Made by a program: the position numbers and the translations under genes. A stretch of 20,162 nt of DNA from JASJHI01 sp965371355 (GTDB lineage: Bacteria > Actinomycetota > Acidimicrobiia > Acidimicrobiales > Ilumatobacteraceae): the NCBI GenBank assembly GCA_965371355.1, contig CBDUYD010000036.1, forward strand, positions 1 to 20,162, written 5' to 3'. This document shows, piece by piece, positions 1 to 6,580 of this stretch; position 1 is the first letter of the stretch; every line of letters starts with the position of its first letter. Below the pieces are notes generated by a model. It worked only from the letters and a program-made list of their open reading frames with translations. It was not told the origin of the DNA and did no database searches.

Positions 1-1
1 G

Positions 2-133
2 TTGTACCGCGACCGCGATGACTACCGCTACCTGGTCACGACCGGCCGCCTCGTCTACGCCGTCGTCGTGGTCGGCCAACTGGTCGCGGACGGGTCGATC
101 CCGCTCTTCGGGATCGACATCGACCTGACCTGA
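2..133 (+). CDS. C-terminal fragment of an unidentified protein (5' end outside window)
   Basis: An open frame runs from the window edge to a TGA at 131-133 and gives the last 43 residues of a protein. Third codon positions are almost all G or C, which supports real coding. The visible tail has an aromatic/charged start (YRDRDDYRYL), a valine-rich stretch (VYAVVVVGQLVA) and an acidic end (FGIDIDLT). The valine-rich stretch could be a beta strand or part of a membrane segment. I do not recognise the family, and too little is present to assign a function. Confidence 0.55.
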   Translation: MYRDRDDYRYLVTTGRLVYAVVVVGQLVADGSIPLFGIDIDLT

Positions 134-531
134 GCGCTCAGCCGATGATCGCCGGGCCCATGCGCTCTCGTCGTGCGCGCGTCCACCGGAGGATCCCCAT
201 CCGGACGCGGGGCGAAGCCGCGACCGCCGCCGGCGCGACCGCGTCTACGCCGCCAGAGATTGCACATTCGGCCGCATGCTGCGTCGGGCCAGGTCGATGC
301 CCGTCGGGGACGCCCAGTCGACCACCGGCCCGTAGATTGCGCCGACGGCGGCGCTGACGATCCGCGCGCTGATCGAGGCGGGCCAGTGGTTGCGGTACCT
401 CAGAGGATCTGATCGTGGACGTCGGTGTTCCGTGGCGGAGGATCGCATCTCACTCGTGGTTCATCAGTCGACCCAGACCCCCTCTGGGCACAGGATCGGG
501 AGGTGTAGATTCACGTCTGGTCTCTGAAGGG
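134..531. other. Gene-poor stretch with possible gene remnant and upstream region of the FHA-TIR gene
   Basis: No complete convincing gene lies in these roughly 400 bases. On the minus strand, about 245-430, one frame has strongly G/C-biased third positions and could be the 3' remnant of a gene (visible tail includes IYGPVVDWASPTGIDLARR). No family is recognised and no credible start is seen. The right-hand part (about 430-531) loses the codon bias and probably holds the promoter of the FHA-TIR gene; TAGATT at 506-511 is a possible -10. Confidence 0.35.
245..448 (-). pseudogene. Possible 3' remnant of an unidentified gene
   Basis: From about 425 down to the TAG at 245-247 the minus frame uses G or C in most third codon positions (for example GCC GTC GGC, GTG GTC GAC). 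This is typical of real genes in this genome and unlike the other frames here. The readable part has about 50 residues, including the stretch IYGPVVDWASPTGIDLARR. The first 15 or so residues of the frame are low quality, with no ribosome binding site, and no neighbouring frame continues the sequence. I read it as a truncated gene end, but a small intact gene or chance cannot be excluded. Confidence 0.25.
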
Positions 532-1575
532 ATGCTCTTGAACGTCAGCACACCCGCGATCAGCTGGACAGATCTCAGGTCGGGCCGCAGCTCGCGCCAG
601 CCGTTGGCGGTCGGCAGCGTCGTCGTCGGCCGCCGACCTGACGCCGGCCTGGTCCTCCTCGACGAGCAGGTCAGCGGCCACCACGCCGAGCTGTACTGGG
701 ACGGCGACCGGCTTCGCGTCCGAGACCTCGGTTCACGGAACGGGACAGCAGTCAACGGCCAGCCCATTTCGGGCTGGACAGATCTGTCGCAGGGTGACGT
801 GCTCAACTTTGGCCGGGTCGAGGCGTGTGTCGCACTGGCGCCGACGGCTGGCCGATCGAGGTCGCTGACGCCGCCACGGGCAACTCCAGTCGCGGCGGCG
901 GCGCCGCGCACCACGCCGCTCTCCGGACAGCCGATCTTCATCAGCCACGCTTCGGAGGACAAACGCGAGGTAGGGCACATCGTTGGCGGGCTTCGACGAA
1001 GTGGGTGGACCGTCTGGATCGACGACGCCGAGATCCCCGGTGGGGATGAGTGGAGCGCGTCGCTGCTGCGCGCGCTTGAGAGCAGTTGGATCGTGGTGCT
1101 CGTCGTGAGCCACGCGTCGATGACGAGCAAGTGGGTCCGACGGGAGATCGCCGCCGCCGATCGCCTCGGTCGGCGGATTATCCCGGTGGTGATCGAGAGC
1201 GTTCCGTATCCGGACGATCTGAGGATCAGGTTGGCCGGCGTTCAGCAGATCGATGCGACCGATCTCAACGATTCTGAGCGTCGCCAAGGTCAACTCAGCC
1301 GCGTCGACGATGCACTGATCTCGGCGGCGCGCGCCCGCCAACCGGGCAAGCCCGGTGCCGTGCGCATCACCATCGGGATGACGATCATGGTGATCGGCCT
1401 GCTCGGCATCGCTGGTGGTTTCGCCGCGTTCATGTACCTCGGATTCCAATCGACCGGCGCCCCTGGGGACGACACTCCGTCACCCTTCATCGGCTGGGGG
1501 GTCTTTGCGGCGTCGATGGTCGTCGCCGCAATCGGCAGCGGGATCCACCGGTCCGGGAAACGCAAGGGCATCTAA
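532..1575 (+). CDS. FHA-TIR domain protein with two C-terminal membrane helices
   Basis: Residue numbers below count from an alternative upstream GTG at 415 (386 aa). Residues 64-120 form an FHA domain that binds phosphothreonine peptides: GR at 72-73, SGHH at 87-90 and SRNGT at 107-111 match the family's binding motifs. A proline/alanine linker (152-170) leads to a TIR domain (173-265) starting with FISHASEDK. It contains W240-x-x-x-E244, the WxxxE signature whose Glu is catalytic in NAD-cleaving TIRs such as SARM1. Two hydrophobic segments (316-343 and 358-376) and a basic tail anchor it, so the FHA and TIR parts are probably cytosolic. I chose ATG 532 because codon bias is poor in 415-531 and GAAGGG lies just before it; TTG 538 is also possible. 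Inferred role: a membrane-tethered, phosphorylation-responsive NADase or TIR scaffold, perhaps in defence. Substrate and partner are unknown. Confidence 0.85.
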   Translation: MLLNVSTPAISWTDLRSGRSSRQPLAVGSVVVGRRPDAGLVLLDEQVSGHHAELYWDGDRLRVRDLGSRNGTAVNGQPISGWTDLSQGDVLNFGRVEACVALAPTAGRSRSLTPPRATPVAAAAPRTTPLSGQPIFISHASEDKREVGHIVGGLRRSGWTVWIDDAEIPGGDEWSASLLRALESSWIVVLVVSHASMTSKWVRREIAAADRLGRRIIPVVIESVPYPDDLRIRLAGVQQIDATDLNDSERRQGQLSRVDDALISAARARQPGKPGAVRITIGMTIMVIGLLGIAGGFAAFMYLGFQSTGAPGDDTPSPFIGWGVFAASMVVAAIGSGIHRSGKRKGI

Positions 1576-2100
1576 TCGGGCGAACTCTTCCAGGCGTGTC
1601 TCACATGGGGAACCCGAACCGGACGCCCGACGACGTCGTTGCGTGGGTCGGGTGGCCTGATCTGCGGTGTCTCAGTTGACTGGTACGAATCGAATCTAAA
1701 TGACGGGGGCGCTATCCGTTACACCTCACTCGCCGTCGATCGAGTCGCGACGCCGTCGCGGCCCGGCTTGATGATCCCCGAGGCGAGTCGTTGGCTGGTT
1801 CTGGCAGGGCTGGTGGTGTGTGCTGGGCTTGTGTTCACAATCCGATGTCGCGACCGGGGGTTCGATCTGCGGTGTCGGGGGACGGTGCTGGCTGGGGTGA
1901 TGCTGCGGTCGGCGGTGTCGGATTGGTTGCCTGGTTCGGTCGCCGCGTACACCAACTGGACGTGCTCGCTCAGATATTCGGCGGGGAGAGTGATGATGAC
2001 GTGTCCGTCGATGCGGGTCACGGTCAACCTGCCGTAGAGCGCGCGGCCTGGACGGTTCGAGGGCGAGTGCAACGTCGCACCGCGCCCTCACGCCGTCCGC
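1576..2100. other. Gene-poor stretch, possibly decayed coding or mobile DNA
   Basis: About 525 bases lie between the FHA-TIR gene and the end of the UPF0158-like gene. No complete gene is convincing. On the minus strand, about 1900-2060, one frame has coding-like third positions (visible stretch LTVTRIDGHVIITLPAEYL), but the bias fades towards 1719 and no start or ribosome site is evident. The 13-mer GATCTGCGGTGTC occurs twice, near 1660 and 1864. A 7-bp inverted repeat (TCGGGCG 1576-1582, CGCCCGA 1624-1630) directly follows the TAA, but its 41-nt loop makes a terminator doubtful. Decay of a gene or insertion sequence is my inference. Confidence 0.35.
1719..2072 (-). pseudogene. Possible remnant or small hypothetical protein downstream of the UPF0158-like gene
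   Basis: This 117-codon minus-strand frame opens with TTG about 30 bases after the UPF0158-like gene stops. Its first 55 codons show the G/C-ending preference of genuine genes here and encode a beta-rich stretch (RLTVTRIDGHVIITLPAEYL, then SEHVQLVYAATEP). The rest is rich in Arg, Ser and Pro with weak codon bias and looks like read-through into noncoding DNA. I do not recognise the family. It may be the end of a decayed transposase or a short accessory protein; this is a low-confidence call. Confidence 0.2.
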
Positions 2101-2703
2101 TCATGGAGGCGTGATGATCGCCCATGGTCGCCCGTCACGCACGACGGTCACAGCGTGGCCCGACTCGATCGACCGTCGCACCTCGGGCCAACGCTCGACC
2201 ACGACCGACTCGTCGATCTTCACGCCGGTCCCGGTGGCGATCGCCGTGAGTACCGCCGACGCTTCATCGGCCAGGACGGCGGCTTCGGTCTCGCCATCGT
2301 GGGTGTCCACGTGGCCCGAGTCGATCAGCCACCCGACGGCGCGACGCTCGGCGCACGCCCGTTCATACATGCGCCATTGCTCCGACAGGGTCGGGAAGTC
2401 GGCCAACACATCCCGGAACCGGCGAAACGCACCACGCCCCTCGAGCGCGCGGCCCAACTGACCCGCCGCCCGAACGTCCCCGACGGCCGCCGCGAAGTCG
2501 ACCATGTCCCGATACGCCGAACGCGATCCTTCCGAATCGATCGGCACGAGGTCCCGCTCTTGGGGATCGTCATCATCGTCGTCCAAGCCATACCACTCCG
2601 GCGCCCGCATCTCGACCTGCCCCGAAGCCGGGTCGTACCACCACGCCATCTCGTCGCTGGCATCGCCGAGCGCTTCGGCCACCCCAGCAACGTCGATCTC
2701 CAC
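2101..2703 (-). CDS. UPF0158 family protein with antitoxin-like C-terminal segment
   Basis: With a GTG start at 2703, preceded six bases upstream by GGTGAGG, the product has 200 residues. GTG 2715 and GTG 2751 are alternative starts. Residues 1-130 resemble UPF0158, a family of unknown function: an opening (MEIDVAGVAEAL), a tryptophan/tyrosine strand pair (MAWWYDPASGQVEMR), an acidic run (DDDDDD at about 41-46) and an aromatic helical part (FRRFRDVLADFP, WRMYERACAERRAVGWL). The last 35 residues (about 165-200) read like the strand-helix-strand of Phd/YefM-type antitoxins, ending VVRDGRPWAIITPP. The gene follows vapC by less than 90 bases on the same strand and may be transcribed with vapBC. 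A regulator or antitoxin-related role is an inference from position and tail. Confidence 0.75.
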   Translation of the reverse strand: MEIDVAGVAEALGDASDEMAWWYDPASGQVEMRAPEWYGLDDDDDDPQERDLVPIDSEGSRSAYRDMVDFAAAVGDVRAAGQLGRALEGRGAFRRFRDVLADFPTLSEQWRMYERACAERRAVGWLIDSGHVDTHDGETEAAVLADEASAVLTAIATGTGVKIDESVVVERWPEVRRSIESGHAVTVVRDGRPWAIITPP

Positions 2704-2790
2704 GACACGCCTCACCCCGCCGGCACCACCTGATCGAGCGTCTCCTCCCACAGCAACATCATGCGCGCGACCAACCGACTCCGAGGTTGA

Positions 2791-3192
2791 TCAGACGTGC
2801 GGCGGTTCGATTCGTTCGACCGTATTCAACCGATCGATCGACCGGTCGAAGGACACGATGACGCCGACCCCGGTGGACTCCGCGGACGCCACCAGGTACG
2901 CCTCTGCGAAATCGAGGCGTTCCAACTCGTAGACCTCGGCGGCGCGCATCAACAGCGCTGGGTCGACGCAGACGATCGAGTCGAACGCGATCAACGATCG
3001 CAGCGCACCGGCGACCTGACCTCGGGGTGCCTCATAGAACGACTCCAGCACATACACGGTCTCGGCGGCGACAAGGTCGGTCAAGAGCAACTCGGACGCG
3101 GACCGCAGATATGCCGTCGCTCGGGCCGCCATGTCGGCAGGGTCGCCCGTCAGATGCCGAACCACGATGTTGGTGTCGACGAACGCACTCAA
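2791..3192 (-). CDS. vapC: VapC-type PIN-domain ribonuclease toxin
   Basis: The 133-residue product is a complete PIN domain of normal VapC length. The acidic metal-binding residues are visible: D6 in FVDTN, E44 in AAETVYVLE, D94 in LDFAEAYL and D116 in SFDRSID. Such toxins cut tRNA or other RNA with Mg or Mn ions and are neutralised by a cognate antitoxin bound across the active site. The gene starts with TTG at 3190-3192, overlapping the TGA of the antitoxin gene by four bases (TTGA), so the pair is translationally coupled. All catalytic residues are present, so the toxin is probably intact. The RNA target cannot be read from the sequence. Confidence 0.92.
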   Translation of the reverse strand: MSAFVDTNIVVRHLTGDPADMAARATAYLRSASELLLTDLVAAETVYVLESFYEAPRGQVAGALRSLIAFDSIVCVDPALLMRAAEVYELERLDFAEAYLVASAESTGVGVIVSFDRSIDRLNTVERIEPPHV

Positions 3193-3437
3193 CGTCGGGT
3201 CGCAGCTCCGTCGGCCCTCGTCCGGCGAAGAATCTCATCCCATGCCACGTTTCGCTTCGCAGCAGGCACGCTGAACGTTCCGGCCAACTCGAGGAAGTCG
3301 GCCGTGCGCGCCAACACCGCACGGTTGCCGTCGACACGGAAGACGACCTCGTCGCCCTCGCGGATCCCGAGCGCCTCACGGACGGCCTTGGGGACCGTGA
3401 CCTGGCCCTTCGAGGTGATCTTCGCAGCGGCTTCCAC
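3189..3437 (-). CDS. vapB: VapB-type antitoxin, AbrB/MazE-like swapped-hairpin DNA-binding fold
   Basis: The 82-residue product begins with an AbrB/SpoVT-like domain (residues 4-45): ITSKGQVTVPKAVREALGI, then EGDEVVF. This fold dimerises and binds palindromic DNA. The C-terminal half (46-82), with aromatic and basic residues, would wrap the VapC toxin. The start is GTG at 3437, with AAGGAG at 3443-3448 as a good ribosome binding site. The palindrome at 3445-3468 lies directly upstream and probably is the autoregulatory operator. The last four bases overlap vapC. Confidence 0.9.
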   Translation of the reverse strand: MEAAAKITSKGQVTVPKAVREALGIREGDEVVFRVDGNRAVLARTADFLELAGTFSVPAAKRNVAWDEILRRTRADGAATRR

Positions 3438-3444
3438 GGCTTCT

Positions 3445-3468
3445 CCTTACTTCACTCCGAGAGTAAGG
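3445..3468 (-). promoter_or_regulatory. vapBC operator/leader palindrome overlapping ribosome site and -10
   Basis: A perfect 7-bp inverted repeat, CCTTACT (3445-3451) and AGTAAGG (3462-3468), has a 10-base spacer that itself adjoins an ACTC/GAGT inner repeat. Read on the minus strand, the downstream arm includes the vapB Shine-Dalgarno bases (AAGGAG, 3443-3448). The upstream arm overlaps a candidate -10, TATCCT (3467-3472). A VapBC complex bound here would block transcription; a hairpin in the mRNA would hide the ribosome site. Both readings are inference. Confidence 0.6.
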
Positions 3469-3558
3469 ATAGCTGAGAACGCCACGCTCCGACAGCATCC
3501 CGGGTGCCGAACGCAGCTTCCCCATGCCGAACCCGCACCTCGGATGTCGGCAAATATC

Positions 3559-3621
3559 GGAATGATGTCGGATTTCGCCGATCCGAGGCCTCCCAAAGGG
3601 CCCCGAAATCCACATCATCCC
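3559..3621. repeat. Long imperfect inverted repeat (strong hairpin) 3' of tRNA-Met
   Basis: The arm GGAATGATGTCGGATTTCG (3559-3577) pairs with CGAAATCCACATCATCCC (3604-3621): 17 paired positions, one mismatch and one bulged base. The 26-base loop contains a further short GGCC/GGCC and CCC/GGG pairing. On the minus strand it begins 13 bases after the mature 3' end of tRNA-Met. It could end tRNA transcription, although no T-run follows, or it could be a palindromic repeat element. Confidence 0.6.
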
Positions 3622-3633
3622 TGGTAGATCGTG

Positions 3634-3707
3634 TGGGGCGGCCGGGACTTGAACCCGGGACCGACGGATTATGAGTCCGCTGCTCTGACCAACTGAGCTA
3701 CCACCCC
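3634..3707 (-). tRNA. tRNA-Met (anticodon CAT)
   Basis: The 74-nt minus-strand cloverleaf is complete. The acceptor GGGGTGG (3701-3707) pairs with CCGCCCC (3635-3641) through one G-T pair. The D arm is GCTCAGTTGGTCAGAGC, the anticodon stem GCGGA/TCCGT with loop CTCATAA (anticodon at 3671-3673), and the T arm CCGGG-TTCAAGT-CCCGG. The discriminator base is A and CCA is not encoded. Body and D loop fit elongator tRNA-Met; a CAT-reading tRNA-Ile2 is less likely but cannot be fully excluded. Confidence 0.93.
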
Positions 3708-3721
3708 TGTCTCGACGTGAC

Positions 3722-3727
3722 AACATA
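3722..3727 (-). promoter_or_regulatory. Candidate -10 of tRNA-Met
   Basis: TATGTT on the minus strand lies 15 bases upstream of the mature tRNA 5' end, a usual distance for a tRNA -10. No good -35 is seen. The site is just ahead of the divergent SRPBCC gene. Confidence 0.35.
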
Positions 3728-3750
3728 CGGCCGGGCACGAGAGGTTGCAC

Positions 3751-4200
3751 ATGAGAGAGATCAACGTCAGCCGCGACATAGAGGCACCGCAGTCCGCTGT
3801 GTGGGCCGTTCTGGCCGACTTCCCCAACATCGCCGACTGGAACTCGGGCGTGAAGGTCAGCCACTCGACGAGCGATGCATCCGAGGGAGTAGGCGCCACC
3901 AGGCACTGCGACCTCGCACCGGTCGGGGCGCTCGAGGAGACGATCACCGAGTGGTCGCCCGAGGAGAAGATGGTCGTACGCATCGACTCGGCGGCCAAGC
4001 TGCCGATCAGGTCCGGGCTGGTGACGTTCACCCTCGACGCGAAGGGAACGACGACGACCACCGATCTGGCGTACTCCTACGAACCCCGATTCGGGCCCCT
4101 CGGCTCCGTGATGGGCCCGCTGATCGACCGCCAGTTGCGCAAGGGCTTCGAGGGTTTCCTCGCCGACCTCGCGACCGCCGCTCAGGGCCAGAGCGCGTAG
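3751..4200 (+). CDS. SRPBCC (START/polyketide cyclase-like) family protein
   Basis: The 149-residue product has the layout of a single SRPBCC helix-grip fold. It opens with REINVSRDIEAPQSAVWAVL, followed by ADFPNIADWNSGV, the typical strand, helix and tryptophan loop. Alternating strands follow (ETITEWSPEEKMVVRI, GLVTFTLDAKGTTTTTDLAY). A long C-terminal helix (about 122-145, LIDRQLRKGFEGFLADL) closes a hydrophobic ligand pocket. Members bind lipids or hydrophobic small molecules, or act as cyclases; the ligand is unknown here. ATG 3751 is preferred over TTG 3745 because GAGAGG lies about six bases before it. The 3' end overlaps the convergent DUF4157 gene by 19 bases. Confidence 0.85.
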   Translation: MREINVSRDIEAPQSAVWAVLADFPNIADWNSGVKVSHSTSDASEGVGATRHCDLAPVGALEETITEWSPEEKMVVRIDSAAKLPIRSGLVTFTLDAKGTTTTTDLAYSYEPRFGPLGSVMGPLIDRQLRKGFEGFLADLATAAQGQSA

Positions 4201-6494
4201 CAGAACCGGCGCGCCATCTCCAGTGCGTCGGCGCACTGTTCGGCATCGACCGAAGCCAAGGCCTGCTTGAACCCCATGGCCGTCCGATCGACACCCGACC
4301 ACTGGATCCGCTGGGCGTACTGGCGTGCGAGAGTCTTACCCCGCGCCACCGCAATAACCTCGGCGACACCCTTGCCGACCTGGTTCTGAACGTCGGTCAC
4401 CACCTGTCCCTCTGCGAACAGGAACTCTGGCACCATTCCTAGACGCTTGCTGATGGCGGGCGCGTCGTTCTGGGCTGCCATCTCGGCGACGAGTTGCGTT
4501 TTCAGTGCCGACGTGGTCACGGTGAGGGCATCGATCGCCTCTGTTCGGGCTGCTCCTAGGTACGAGTTGGAGGCCTGTTGCCTGTTCGACAGCTCCGCCT
4601 TGCGTGTGTCCCAATCGTTTGAATCGATCAGGGCATTCCCGGGAAGCATCGCCAGAAACGCCTTCGTCTTGGTAAGTCGACCGATCGTTGCGTCAACCTC
4701 CGCGGGAGAGATCAGCCCGTCGATCGCGGTGTGGATGTCGGCCTCGGTGATGGTCGCTATCGCGTTCGCGACCGCCCTGTCGGCGATCGGTGGAAGCCCC
4801 CTCCATGCCCGTTGCTCACCGACCAGATCGTTTCCGACCCCCTGCCCGCCCGGCACTCTCAGGGCTTTGTCATCACCCCTCATCTTGGAACCGAAAGCCA
4901 TGTCGTTGTCGATTCCTTCGACACCGGTGACCAGCCCTTGGACGTCGCGCAGAACATACAGGTTGGCTGCATGGCGGTCGACCTGGCCGCAGAGCGCGTC
5001 GAGTAGCTGCAACTTGTTCAAGGCCCTCTGGAGCACCGGGTCGTCGAGCGCCAGCTGGCCGGCGTCCGCCCTGCCCGCCTCGGTCGCGGTGACCTTGTTC
5101 GCCGCGTCGTCGAGGTACTCGTCGCGCAGCTCCTCGCCCTTCGCCTTCTCCAGGTAGACGCCTGTCGTCGCCACAGCGACGTTTCCACCCAGCGGTGTGC
5201 GCGAGTGCGACGCGAAGTTCATCTGGACGAGCGATGGTTCCTGGATCGCTGCATCGGCGCCCGCGGCGACCAGCCGCGCGGTGAGGAGTTGGTCGAGCCT
5301 GGCAGCGGCCATCGAGCGCCCGGCCCAGTTCGGGTCGATCGCCGGGATACCGATCGCGGCCGCCGCGCTCGCGCTGACGTCCTGTGTCGCGGCATCTGGC
5401 TGGTAGAAACCGGTCGGATTGGTGAGACCCACGGCGTTGTAGGTCACCCTGTCGAGTTGGCTCGCCTGGCCGCCGACGGCATTGTCCACCGCCGGGCCCT
5501 GCAATCGGCTGTCGTCATGCGCGTTGGTTCGCCGGTTGGTCATACTGATCTGCGACTGCTCCCAGACCACCTTGCGGAGGAGGTTGCGCATCGCGCTCAG
5601 CTTCTCGACGCCCTGCTTGACCTCGACCGGCTGTGTCGAGATGTCGCCCGTGCTCATCTGGGTGGCGGTGATCTTCCCCTGGATGTCGGACTCGTGGGCG
5701 TCGAGCCAGGATCGACAGTGCTTGGCGATCGAAGCGAGCTGCTTCTGGAACGCCTTCACCTCCGACCTCTGCTTCTTGATACCGCCCGTCACCGGCGGCT
5801 TGGCCTCCATCACCTCGTACTTCTGCAGCGCCTCGAGCGCGTCGGTCCAGCTGCCGTGTGTCTTGAATGCGCGGAATCCCTTCACGTCCTCGGTCGCCAC
5901 CATGGCGTGGTACGTGCCGGCCAGCGCTCGGCGGATCACGAGGGCGTCACCGGAGACCCGGCGTCGCACACCGTTCTGCTGCACGACGTGCGCGAGTTCG
6001 TGCGCCAGGAGATGATCGCCCGCAGAGGTTCCCGGGTCGTACCGCCCTGGCGCGAAGTGGATGTCGGTGCCCTGTGTGAAGGCCTCGGCTCCGAGCGCGG
6101 GCGCCGACCGGCTGTCAGGATGAACGCGAACGCCAGAGAAATCGGCACCGAACGCGCCCTCGAACGAGCGACGCGCGTCAGCGGACAGTGGCCTGCCCGA
6201 ACTCGCCCTGATGCGCGATTCGAGCGCCGGGTCGAGCGGTCCACCCTCGACACCCACCGACGGAGTGATCGCGGAGGTCGAGCGACGGACACGGGTGGAC
6301 GCTCGGTCCTGCACCGCCCCCGCCTCGGTGGCGGCGATCAATCCGATCACCCGGTCGGCAACCGTGTCCGCCTCGAGTTCGGCCGGGTCGTTCGCCGAGC
6401 CGACCTCGAGCCTGAACTGGCGGAGCGGCGCGGCGACCTCCGCAACGTCGACAGCGACCGGCTCGACTCGCTTGTGTTCGCCCTCAGTACCCAC
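4182..6494 (-). CDS. DUF4157 (eCIS core) protein with kinase-like C-terminal region
   Basis: The 770-residue product has three parts. Residues 1-85 include an acidic opening with NDPAELEADTVADRVI, typical ahead of DUF4157. Residues 86-175 are DUF4157: FGADFSGVRVH, a GTDIHFAPGRYDP loop and the metallopeptidase-like HELAH at 165-169. This domain is common in proteins linked to extracellular contractile injection systems and in polymorphic toxins. A helical linker (200-320) follows. Residues about 350-560 contain GFYQPD (362-367), D506-R-H-x-x-N511 and I528-DND531, resembling the catalytic and metal-binding loops of PI3/4-kinase-like and HipA-like phosphotransferases. The usual ATP-binding Lys of a GFFKP-like loop seems to be Gln. 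A helical tail follows (590-770). GTG 6494 is supported by TAGCGT six bases upstream. An effector that phosphorylates a target is inferred; no secretion genes are visible. Confidence 0.8.
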   Translation of the reverse strand: MGTEGEHKRVEPVAVDVAEVAAPLRQFRLEVGSANDPAELEADTVADRVIGLIAATEAGAVQDRASTRVRRSTSAITPSVGVEGGPLDPALESRIRASSGRPLSADARRSFEGAFGADFSGVRVHPDSRSAPALGAEAFTQGTDIHFAPGRYDPGTSAGDHLLAHELAHVVQQNGVRRRVSGDALVIRRALAGTYHAMVATEDVKGFRAFKTHGSWTDALEALQKYEVMEAKPPVTGGIKKQRSEVKAFQKQLASIAKHCRSWLDAHESDIQGKITATQMSTGDISTQPVEVKQGVEKLSAMRNLLRKVVWEQSQISMTNRRTNAHDDSRLQGPAVDNAVGGQASQLDRVTYNAVGLTNPTGFYQPDAATQDVSASAAAAIGIPAIDPNWAGRSMAAARLDQLLTARLVAAGADAAIQEPSLVQMNFASHSRTPLGGNVAVATTGVYLEKAKGEELRDEYLDDAANKVTATEAGRADAGQLALDDPVLQRALNKLQLLDALCGQVDRHAANLYVLRDVQGLVTGVEGIDNDMAFGSKMRGDDKALRVPGGQGVGNDLVGEQRAWRGLPPIADRAVANAIATITEADIHTAIDGLISPAEVDATIGRLTKTKAFLAMLPGNALIDSNDWDTRKAELSNRQQASNSYLGAARTEAIDALTVTTSALKTQLVAEMAAQNDAPAISKRLGMVPEFLFAEGQVVTDVQNQVGKGVAEVIAVARGKTLARQYAQRIQWSGVDRTAMGFKQALASVDAEQCADALEMARRFCYALWP

Positions 6495-6500
6495 ACCGGA

Positions 6501-6506
6501 ACGCTA
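6501..6506 (-). promoter_or_regulatory. Candidate leaderless -10 of the DUF4157 gene
   Basis: TAGCGT on the minus strand ends six bases before the GTG start and fits the TAnnnT form. It implies transcription beginning at or next to the start codon, and no ribosome site is seen. Confidence 0.4.
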
Positions 6507-6580
6507 CATCAGCCGGACACGCGGCCCGTCGTGAGCGGCGAGATCGCGACGACCATCGGGATCGGTCGTGAACCCACTTG

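Noticed and set aside
415..531. N-terminal extension of the FHA-TIR protein from GTG 415
   Set aside because: AGAGGA lies at a good distance before GTG 415, but the 39 extra codons lack the third-position G/C bias and no domain needs them. I kept ATG 532 as the start and mention the alternative.
1576..1630. TCGGGCG/CGCCCGA inverted repeat after the FHA-TIR stop as terminator
   Set aside because: The arms are only 7 bp with a 41-base loop and no T-run, so a terminator call is not supported.
532..3468. FHA-TIR plus vapBC as one combined defence operon
   Set aside because: They are on opposite strands with a 525-base gene-poor gap and converge, so they are not one transcription unit; only shared island residence is possible.
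3376..4302. A 308-codon minus-strand open frame through tRNA-Met and the SRPBCC gene
   Set aside because: It crosses a complete tRNA gene and shares no motifs with known proteins, while the plus strand encodes a clear SRPBCC domain.
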